Assembly (NCBI GenBank): GCA_945867255.1
Contig: CAMBHV010000108.1
Coordinates: 1 to 5,750 of the forward strand
DNA: 5,750 bases
Direction of reading: 5' to 3'
Source of the DNA: an uncultured Clostridia bacterium
GTDB lineage: Bacteria; Bacillota; Clostridia; Oscillospirales; Ruminococcaceae
The notes under the pieces were generated by a model that saw only the letters and a program-made list of their open reading frames with translations, did not search any database and was not told where the DNA came from. The position numbers were made by a program, and so were the translations under genes. This document shows, piece after piece, positions 1 through 5,326 of this stretch. How positions within the stretch are numbered: the first letter of the stretch is position 1; each line of letters begins with the position of its first letter.

Positions 1-2
1 TC

Positions 3-2966
3 CTGCGCGACTGCCATCTCCTTACGCCCGGTGCGACGGCTTCGGCGCTGGATGTGCGCAACGGCGCCCACGTTACGCTGGTGCTGGAAGGCGAAAATGA
101 ATTACATGGCCGGGGCGATCATCCGGCTATCTGGGTGGAAGCTGGTTCCAGCCTTACCATTCAGGGCACCGGTTCGTTATCCGCTTACGCGCATGGAGGC
201 TCTTCCAGCATCGGCGCCGCGGGGATTGGCGGTGCCTATGAAGGAACAGCCTGGGAAAATGGACATGACTTTGGCGACATTACCATCAACAGTGGCAATG
301 TATACGCACAGGGCACCGGTGGCGGTGCCGGCATCGGAAGTGGATATAAGGTGGGTTCAGGTGCGGCATCCGGTAATATCACAATCAATGGCGGATGGGT
401 GCGCGCCATTGGAGGAAATGCTGGGCTCAGCAGCGGCGCCGGCATTGGCAGTGGAGAAAATGTGGATTATAACGGCACCGTTACAGTTAACGGTGGCGTA
501 GTATATGCCGTGGGCGGCGATGATGCCCTTAGCATTGGCGGGGGCGGCCGCGGTGTGGGCGACAGTGATAATGGCACTTTCACCACCGGAGCAGATGGAA
601 ACGCTGTTATCGTGGCGCCACAGGGCATTGGCCATGTGGCGGACTATGCAAATTGGGACGGTATTTTTGTCAGCTATCAGGGCGGAGAAACAACGGCTAC
701 TGTGGGTTCAGACGGTGTGGTGCATGTGAACGACAGCGCTGCCAATATTCAGGTATGGGGAAACCCGGTGCTGGATTATGATTTGGCAGTGGATGCCGGT
801 ACCACGCTGCGTGTGGTAAAAAATGACCGCAATGGAGCACCGGCCTCTCTGACAGTTGCCGCCGGGCATACCCTGTCAAACAGCGGCCAGGTGCGCGTGG
901 ACGAGGGCAGCAAAGTAGTGCTGCAGGAAGGTGCGAATGCACTGAATAATACAAATGAACTGTGGCTGGATGGCGGCGTGGTAGAACTTTGGGGCGGCCC
1001 GACTCAGGCGCAGGGGGCCGGCCGCGTGCTGGGCACCGGGCAAGTGCGTATTCCGCTGACAGTGGATATGATACAGGATATCCAGGATCAGGTTTACACC
1101 GGAAACCCAATCACACCGGCTGTGAGCGTGAAACCCCAGACGATGTGGGATTTTACAGCCAACTATGCCAATGCGGCAGATTATACAGTGACAGGCTATT
1201 CCAACAACATCAATGTGGGTACGGCTACGGCCAATGTGGCGCCCGTTGCAGGCGGGCAGCTGCTGGACAAAGGAACAGTGGGCAAATCATTTCAGATCGT
1301 GCCTGCCAGTTATACAATGGCGGTGACAAACACGCTCACTGTGCGGGAAGGCGAAGCGGATCTTCTGACAAAGTTGAATGCGTTGGTGTCTACCAACCCG
1401 CAGGATGTTCTGGCACAGGGCACAATGAGCTGGACATATAACGGCGTGCCTGTGGCGGCGGATACCCTGGCCGCGCAGGCAATAGGTGGGCCCTATGTTG
1501 TGAACTGGACATTTACATTGAACACGGGCAATTATACGCCTGCCAGCCAGAGCGGAACGGTGAATGTGTGGATTGTAGCGAAAGACATACCGCAGATCCG
1601 CCTTGATAACCGGAATGTGAGTAAAACATATGGCGATGCGCCGGTAGGCGCCGATGCGTTTGGCATCACCATTCTGGAAAGTGATGGCCAGACGCCCGTG
1701 GCAAACCCCGGTGCCATTACCCTCAGCGTGCAGAACGATTCCGTGGTGCAAACGGACGCAAGCGGAAACCTTGCAATCCGAAACAAGGGCACCGCAGTGG
1801 TCACCATCACCGTGGCGGAAACGGACACCCATGCACAGCAGACGACAACGGCTTACCTGACAGTGGCCCCTGCACAGCTTTCGCTGGGTACCATTGCTGC
1901 AGTAGACAGGCCTTATGCGGGGGCAAATGCCCGCAGTGTTCAACTGAAGTGTGTGGAACACGACCAGCTTTTGGGCGAAAGCTATACGCTGAGCGAAGCA
2001 CATGGTGCGGTGTATGGCGATGTGCTTCATCTGCAGGCTGTGGGTACGATGCAGAATGCCGCAGCAGGGCAGAATAAACCCGTTACGATCACCACATGGC
2101 AACTAACAGGCGATAAGGCGGGCAACTACATTTTACCCGCAGCGCCATCGGGCCTGACGGTGAACATTACAAAGCTTCAGGCAACCGCGAAAAATGGAAC
2201 CCTGACGGTGGCAAACGAACTGCCGAAAACCTATACGTTTGATTTGACACAATTGTATGAGGCATTGCCGGAACACTATTATCTGGGAGCTGCAGAGTAT
2301 ACTGTGACATTGAACGACCCGGATCATGTTGTGCAGAGCTATCAGACGCTGAACGATATGCTGGTTATTCGTGTGAACAGCATCCCGGCGGGGAAAACCG
2401 GTGAAGTTGGCCGTTTCCAGGTGAAAACGGCCAGCACAAATTACCAGGACTTTACGGCGGATATTGTGTTGAACGCGCGGGATGAAGAACTGGGCAGCAT
2501 CACTGTTTCGAATCAGGTTGCAGGCTCAGGGGCAGACCGGAACCTTGCATTCCGATACACCGTTCAACTGAAAGACCAGTCGGGTGCGCCCTATACGGGC
2601 ACGGTGAGCTATTCGGGTAACGGCACGGTGGAAGGCGGGAAGAACGGCCTTGTGCGCCCGGATGCGGAAGGAAGGCTGACCATAACACTGGCACACGGGC
2701 AAAGCCTGAAACTGGCCGGCAGCCTGACACAGGACAAAGGTATCGTATACAGTGTAGTGCAGGCTGCACAAGAAGGTTACACGGTGAGCACTGTTTTGCA
2801 TGACGGCACATCCGATGTGCCCGGCACGCAGTATGCTGTGAATGGAAAACTGGAGCAGGGTGGTGTAAGCGATGTGTCCATCGCTTACACCAATACAAAA
2901 CAGGCGGGCCAAAGCGGCGGAAATACATCTGCCGGGCAAAAACCGAACCCGAAAACTGGTGCGTGA
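3..2966 (+). CDS. Large secreted/surface protein with glycine-rich beta-helix repeats, Ig-like modules and a C-terminal NPKTG motif (5' end missing)
   Basis: The reading frame is open from the window's left edge to TGA at 2964-2966, so the true start and any signal peptide lie upstream. The GTG at 54 is internal and not a credible start. Residue numbers here count from that GTG. Residues 1-32 and the 17 codons before them resemble the start of carbohydrate-binding/beta-helix domains of gut Firmicutes. Residues 33-174 are four glycine-rich repeats. About 336-808 looks like a chain of Ig-like beta modules of roughly 80-100 residues, with MBG/YDG-like hallmarks: YTGNPITP near 348, KTYGDAP near 524 and RPYAGA near 619. 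Residues 812-949 match the style of DUF7601/Cna-B-like pilin modules and end in AYTNTK. The tail is a Gly/Ser/Gln linker ending NPKTGA. The protein has almost no cysteine, as is usual for exported Gram-positive proteins. The role is probably adhesion or glycan binding at the cell surface, which is inference; no catalytic site is recognised. No intact hydrophobic anchor follows the sorting-like motif. Confidence 0.85.
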   Translation: MRDCHLLTPGATASALDVRNGAHVTLVLEGENELHGRGDHPAIWVEAGSSLTIQGTGSLSAYAHGGSSSIGAAGIGGAYEGTAWENGHDFGDITINSGNVYAQGTGGGAGIGSGYKVGSGAASGNITINGGWVRAIGGNAGLSSGAGIGSGENVDYNGTVTVNGGVVYAVGGDDALSIGGGGRGVGDSDNGTFTTGADGNAVIVAPQGIGHVADYANWDGIFVSYQGGETTATVGSDGVVHVNDSAANIQVWGNPVLDYDLAVDAGTTLRVVKNDRNGAPASLTVAAGHTLSNSGQVRVDEGSKVVLQEGANALNNTNELWLDGGVVELWGGPTQAQGAGRVLGTGQVRIPLTVDMIQDIQDQVYTGNPITPAVSVKPQTMWDFTANYANAADYTVTGYSNNINVGTATANVAPVAGGQLLDKGTVGKSFQIVPASYTMAVTNTLTVREGEADLLTKLNALVSTNPQDVLAQGTMSWTYNGVPVAADTLAAQAIGGPYVVNWTFTLNTGNYTPASQSGTVNVWIVAKDIPQIRLDNRNVSKTYGDAPVGADAFGITILESDGQTPVANPGAITLSVQNDSVVQTDASGNLAIRNKGTAVVTITVAETDTHAQQTTTAYLTVAPAQLSLGTIAAVDRPYAGANARSVQLKCVEHDQLLGESYTLSEAHGAVYGDVLHLQAVGTMQNAAAGQNKPVTITTWQLTGDKAGNYILPAAPSGLTVNITKLQATAKNGTLTVANELPKTYTFDLTQLYEALPEHYYLGAAEYTVTLNDPDHVVQSYQTLNDMLVIRVNSIPAGKTGEVGRFQVKTASTNYQDFTADIVLNARDEELGSITVSNQVAGSGADRNLAFRYTVQLKDQSGAPYTGTVSYSGNGTVEGGKNGLVRPDAEGRLTITLAHGQSLKLAGSLTQDKGIVYSVVQAAQEGYTVSTVLHDGTSDVPGTQYAVNGKLEQGGVSDVSIAYTNTKQAGQSGGNTSAGQKPNPKTGA
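150..575 (+). repeat. Four tandem glycine-rich coding repeats (about 33-42 residues each)
   Basis: The units run approximately 150-275, 276-374, 375-476 and 477-575. Each begins with a short beta strand of the type (D/N/S/T)-hydrophobic-T-hydrophobic-N-x-G, as in DITINSGNVYAQG, NITINGGWVRAIGG and TVTVNGGVVYAVGG. Each continues with a glycine-rich turn such as GAGIGSG, GAGIGSG again or GGGRGVG. The first unit is longer and more divergent. The pattern fits stacked coils of a right-handed beta-helix. The repeats are conserved at protein level but only loosely at DNA level, so they look like old duplications under selection rather than a recent slippage array. Confidence 0.75.
2946..2966 (+). other. 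Sortase-like NPKTG motif directly followed by the stop codon
   Basis: Codons 2946-2960 read N-P-K-T-G, followed by one Ala codon (2961-2963) and TGA. A working sortase signal needs a hydrophobic segment and a basic tail of about 25-35 residues after the motif, and neither is present. Read past the stop, the frame runs straight into the terminator hairpin and then into antisense of the next gene, giving no hydrophobic anchor. The motif is either vestigial or serves another purpose. Confidence 0.7.
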
Positions 2967-2980
2967 ATGATAGCGCACAA

Positions 2981-3012
2981 AAAAAGAGGCACCCGGCGGG
3001 GTGCCTCTTTTT
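2981..3012. terminator. Bidirectional intrinsic terminator between convergent genes
   Basis: Positions 2981-2994 pair perfectly with 2999-3012, giving a 14-bp stem around a GGCG tetraloop. The GC-rich core (GAGGCACCC / GGGTGCCTC) is flanked by an A-run on the left and a T-run on the right. The rightward transcript of the surface-protein gene (stop 2966) therefore ends in UUUUU, and the leftward transcript of the NYN gene (stop 3022) ends in U7. One hairpin serves both genes. Confidence 0.93.
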
Positions 3013-3021
3013 ATAAACTGT

Positions 3022-3900
3022 TTATTTGTTGCGTACCACCAGGTTTTTGCTTCCGTTTTCCAGTTGCTCGTACTTGGTTTCAAATGCGCCGGTATGATCG
3101 ATCAGCTTGTGAAGTTTGGAAAAACCATAGTTGCGGGAATCGAAATCCGCATACAGGCGGCCCAGCATCACGCCGATCTGAGAAAGCGGCATATAGCCGT
3201 CTTCGTCGGAGTCAAAGTCGATGATCTCGCGCACTTTTTCTACGATTTCATCCAGCGGCACAAAGGCGGCGGCCAATTCCTCGTCGTGATGCGGCTCCGC
3301 AGGGCGAACATCGGGCTTGGGTTCTTTGGCTTCCTTTGCCGCTTTGGTCTTATCCGAAAGTTTTTCCGTTGCCTTTTTGGCTGCGCGCGCGCTCTGCTTT
3401 TTGGCAGGCTTGGCCTTTTCCGGCGCTTTTTCGGCAGCTTCAGGCTGCTTGGCATCTTTTTTCAGGCCCATCAGCACATCCAGATACTTGAAGGTATCAC
3501 AAGCTGCTTTGAAAGCGGTGGGCGTTTTGCTTTCCCCCATGCCGATCACGAACATGCGGCTTTCCCGCAACCGCGCGGCCAGACGGGTAAAATCGGAATC
3601 TGAACTGACAAGGCAAAAACCGTCCACATTGCGGGCGTACAGAACATCCATGGCGTCGATAATCATGGCAGAGTCAGAGGCGTTTTTTCCCTGGGTATAG
3701 CTGAACTGCTGGATGGGGGTGAGGTTATGCTCCAGCAGAACTTTCTTCCAGCTGGCCATATCCGGGCTGGTCCAGTCCCCATAAATCCGCTTGTAGGCTG
3801 GTGTGCCGTACATGCTCACCTCATCGATGATGGTTTTGATATATTTGGGAGATACATTTTCTGCGTCAATCAAAAGTGCGAATACTTTGCTGTTTTCCAT
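3022..3900 (-). CDS. NYN (PIN-like) domain protein with C-terminal OST-HTH/LOTUS domain; predicted RNase
   Basis: The product has 292 residues. Residues 1-145 form a NYN/LabA-like (DUF88-type) PIN-fold domain. The expected acidic residues are visible: D12 in LLIDAEN with N15, D76 and D82 in ASDSAMIIDAM, and D101/D103 in SSDSDF. In this family such residues coordinate a divalent metal for RNA cleavage, so a cytoplasmic ribonuclease is the likely activity. Residues about 147-207 are a low-complexity linker very rich in Lys, Ala, Glu and Pro, probably disordered and able to contact nucleic acid. Residues about 212-292 look like an OST-HTH/LOTUS winged helix: a helix over EIVEKVREII, then MPLSQIGVMLGRLY, then YGFSKLHKLI, and a closing strand NLVVRN. 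This is an RNA-binding fold. The ATG at 3900 is favoured because the conserved first strand begins within seven residues and a GAAAGGAA site sits 10-11 nt upstream. The gene appears monocistronic, with its own promoter and terminator. The RNA target is unknown. Confidence 0.92.
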   Translation of the reverse strand: MENSKVFALLIDAENVSPKYIKTIIDEVSMYGTPAYKRIYGDWTSPDMASWKKVLLEHNLTPIQQFSYTQGKNASDSAMIIDAMDVLYARNVDGFCLVSSDSDFTRLAARLRESRMFVIGMGESKTPTAFKAACDTFKYLDVLMGLKKDAKQPEAAEKAPEKAKPAKKQSARAAKKATEKLSDKTKAAKEAKEPKPDVRPAEPHHDEELAAAFVPLDEIVEKVREIIDFDSDEDGYMPLSQIGVMLGRLYADFDSRNYGFSKLHKLIDHTGAFETKYEQLENGSKNLVVRNK

Positions 3901-3910
3901 TCAAACAGAG

Positions 3911-3918
3911 TTCCTTTC
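3911..3918 (-). promoter_or_regulatory. Ribosome binding site of the NYN gene
   Basis: The minus strand reads GAAAGGAA, with the AGGA core ending about 11 nt before the ATG at 3900. It is the only purine-rich site upstream of that start and supports the start choice. Confidence 0.75.
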
Positions 3919-3920
3919 TT

Positions 3921-3935
3921 CACACGGCCCGTGTG
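3921..3935. repeat. 15-bp perfect dyad CACACGG-C-CCGTGTG in the NYN gene leader
   Basis: Seven bases on each side (3921-3927 and 3929-3935) are perfect inverted copies around one central base. The dyad lies between the predicted leftward start site (about 3963) and the ribosome binding site. In RNA it could form only a short 6-bp hairpin with a 3-nt loop just upstream of the Shine-Dalgarno. As DNA its symmetry would suit a dimeric regulator. No specific regulator is recognised. Confidence 0.5.
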
Positions 3936-3969
3936 GCCATGGATGATGCATAAGACGGATATTTTCATT

Positions 3970-3978
3970 ATTATACCA
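3970..3978 (-). promoter_or_regulatory. Extended -10 promoter of the NYN gene
   Basis: The minus strand reads TGGTATAAT, a perfect extended -10 element (TGn + TATAAT). The region where a -35 would sit (about 3993-3998, ATACAA on the minus strand) is poor, which is common for extended -10 promoters. Transcription would start near 3963, leaving a leader of about 60 nt before the ATG at 3900. Confidence 0.7.
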
Positions 3979-4009
3979 TGGCAAGCCACCATTTGTATAC
4001 GTTGCGCGC

Positions 4010-4038
4010 TTGCACTTTTTTATGGGCAGCCATATAAT
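4010..4038 (+). promoter_or_regulatory. Sigma-A-type promoter for the CDF transporter and aminotransferase genes
   Basis: TTGCAC (4010-4015) and a perfect TATAAT (4033-4038) are separated by the optimal 17 bp. Transcription would start near 4045, giving a leader of roughly 66 nt to the GTG at 4111. It lies back to back with the leftward promoter, so the two may share regulation. Confidence 0.8.
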
Positions 4039-4053
4039 AAAAAGAATTAAACA

Positions 4054-4083
4054 TGTGCGCCGGGCTGCCCGGCCCGGCGCACA
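4054..4083 (+). promoter_or_regulatory. Very stable GC-rich hairpin in the leader of the CDF transporter mRNA
   Basis: TGTGCGCCGGGC (4054-4065) pairs perfectly with 4072-4083, giving 12 bp and a 6-nt loop TGCCCG, starting about 10 nt after the predicted start site. No U-run follows on the + strand, so it is not a standard terminator in that direction. Its 5'-proximal position fits an mRNA-stabilising stem or a structural control element; this is inference. The left arm can also pair weakly with the loop-proximal GCCCGG at 4067-4072, but the long stem should dominate. Confidence 0.65.
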
Positions 4084-4087
4084 GAAG

Positions 4088-4114
4088 ATGAAACGGCAGG
4101 TCGATAAGAAGTGA
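4088..4114 (+). CDS. Possible 8-codon upstream ORF (MKRQVDKK) overlapping the CDF start
   Basis: ATG at 4088 opens a frame of eight codons ending in TGA at 4112-4114. This stop overlaps the GTG start at 4111 in a GTGA arrangement typical of translational coupling. The peptide is strongly basic. There is no good Shine-Dalgarno ahead of the ATG, only AGAAG at the base of the leader hairpin. A frame this short can arise by chance, so this is a candidate only. Confidence 0.22.
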   Translation: MKRQVDKK

Positions 4115-5310
4115 CAGAATTTCTTGTGCGCCGTTTTGTGCGGCGCTATGAACATGTGGAAGAACCGGCTGTGCGCACGGCCTACGGCAATATGGCCGGG
4201 ATGGTGGGCATTGCGTGTAATGCGCTTTTATGCGCGGCCAAACTTCTGGTGGGTACCTTGTTTGGCAGCATCTCCATCACGGCGGATGCTGTGAACAACC
4301 TGTCAGATGCGTCCTCCAGCATTATCACGTTGATAGGCTTTCGGCTTTCGGCCAAGCCGGCAGATAAAGAACATCCCTATGGCCACGCACGCATTGAGTA
4401 TCTGGCGGGGCTGGCAGTATCCGTGATGATCATTGTCATCGGGTTTGAACTGGCGCGCAGCAGTTTGGAAAAAATTCTGCATCCGACGCCGGTGGAGTTC
4501 AGCTGGCTTACGGTGGCGGTGCTGGTGGGTTCCATTGCGGTGAAACTGTGGATGGCGGTATTCAACCGTTCCATTGGCAAACGCATTGATTCGTCCACAT
4601 TGCAGGCCACTGCCACAGACAGCCGCAACGACGTGATCAGCACGTCTGCCGTGCTGGTGGCGCTTTTGCTGGGGCAGGCCACCAGTCTGCCGTTGGACGG
4701 CTGGATGGGCCTTGCCGTGGCATTGTTCATTTTGTACAGCGGTGCGGGGCTGATCAAGGACACGGTAGACCCCTTGCTGGGCGAGGCACCCAGCGAGGAA
4801 CTGACCCAGTATATTGCGCAAAAGGTGTTAAGCTATGAGGGCGTTTTGGGTACACACGATCTGATGGTGCATGATTATGGCCCGGGCCGCTGCTTTGCCA
4901 GCGTGCATGTGGAAATGGCAGCGGAAAAGGATGTGCTGGAAAGCCACGACATCATCGACAACATCGAAAGAGATTTTCACGACAACGACAACATCCATCT
5001 TGTGATCCACTACGACCCCATCCAGACGGGCGACCGCGCCGTAGGTACTTTGCGCACCTGGATGAGCGAGCAGCTGCAAACGATTTCTCCGAAACTTTCG
5101 CTGCATGATTTCCGTGCTGTGCGCGGGCTCACCCACACGAACCTGATTTTTGACGTGGTGGTGCCGGCCGATTTCCCGCTTGGGGAAACGGCGTTGCGCA
5201 CACGTGTGCAGGAACTTGCCTCGCAGAAAGACACGCCGGATGTGAAGTATTATACCGTTATCACGATAGACCACAGTTATGCACCTTATCATGAGGATGC
5301 GGTGCATTGA
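4111..5310 (+). CDS. Cation diffusion facilitator (CDF) divalent metal exporter, possibly manganese-type
   Basis: The product has 399 residues. It is an inner-membrane antiporter family that exports divalent metal using the proton gradient. About six membrane segments are visible, near residues 28-48, 52-76, 96-116, 130-150, 172-188 and 196-212. The TM2 site reads N62xxxD66 (VNNLSD) and the TM5 site D170xxxD174 (DSRND). Where the Fe/Zn exporter FieF has DxxxD/HxxxD, this N/D-D/D set resembles manganese-exporting members such as MntE. D85, H88 and H92 (ADKEHPYGH) match the second FieF site. H249, H266, H279, H300 and D302 match the cytoplasmic dimer site. Residues about 306-395 form an extra C-terminal domain. 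FieF-type proteins have about 300 residues, so this is the longer form seen in Firmicutes. GTG at 4111 is chosen because an in-frame TAA lies at 4105-4107, the N-terminus looks family-typical, and the next Met (28) would remove conserved sequence. The ribosome site is weak (GGCAGG, 4095-4100). The substrate is inferred, not proven. Confidence 0.93.
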   Translation: MTEFLVRRFVRRYEHVEEPAVRTAYGNMAGMVGIACNALLCAAKLLVGTLFGSISITADAVNNLSDASSSIITLIGFRLSAKPADKEHPYGHARIEYLAGLAVSVMIIVIGFELARSSLEKILHPTPVEFSWLTVAVLVGSIAVKLWMAVFNRSIGKRIDSSTLQATATDSRNDVISTSAVLVALLLGQATSLPLDGWMGLAVALFILYSGAGLIKDTVDPLLGEAPSEELTQYIAQKVLSYEGVLGTHDLMVHDYGPGRCFASVHVEMAAEKDVLESHDIIDNIERDFHDNDNIHLVIHYDPIQTGDRAVGTLRTWMSEQLQTISPKLSLHDFRAVRGLTHTNLIFDVVVPADFPLGETALRTRVQELASQKDTPDVKYYTVITIDHSYAPYHEDAVH

Positions 5311-5313
5311 AAT

Positions 5314-5318
5314 GGAGG
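5314..5318 (+). promoter_or_regulatory. Ribosome binding site deciding the aminotransferase start
   Basis: GGAGG lies 8 nt before the ATG at 5327. It overlaps an in-frame ATG at 5312, which has no comparable site of its own, so the start at 5327 is preferred. Confidence 0.8.
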
Positions 5319-5326
5319 AAAAGGAA

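Noticed and set aside
54..56. GTG at 54 as the true start of the surface protein
   Set aside because: The frame is open to the window edge with domain-like sequence before it, there is no ribosome site, and no signal peptide follows.
150..575. CRISPR-like or DNA tandem array
   Set aside because: The repetition follows the codon frame and is mainly at the amino-acid level; there are no constant-length repeats with unique spacers.
1287..2102. Long open frame on the minus strand inside the surface-protein gene
   Set aside because: It is a shadow of the + strand coding frame: rich in Cys, His and Arg, no domain, no ribosome site. The overlapping + frame has clear modular beta-domain sequence.
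2967..3224. Open frame on the + strand directly after the surface-protein stop (ATG overlapping TGA-A)
   Set aside because: It reads through the terminator hairpin and then antisense to the NYN gene; its composition is not protein-like and it gives no membrane anchor.
3979..3988. Short dyad TGGC-AA-GCCA between the leftward -10 and its expected -35
   Set aside because: Four-base arms are common by chance; the position is suggestive but there is not enough to call an operator.
4041..4083. GC hairpin followed on the minus strand by a T-rich stretch, read as a leftward terminator
   Set aside because: No leftward gene ends there, the T stretch is interrupted, and the element sits within the leader of the strong rightward promoter.
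5312..5314. Upstream in-frame ATG as aminotransferase start
   Set aside because: It overlaps the GGAGG site that serves the ATG at 5327 and has no ribosome site of its own; family members usually start close to the MEYTLS-like segment.
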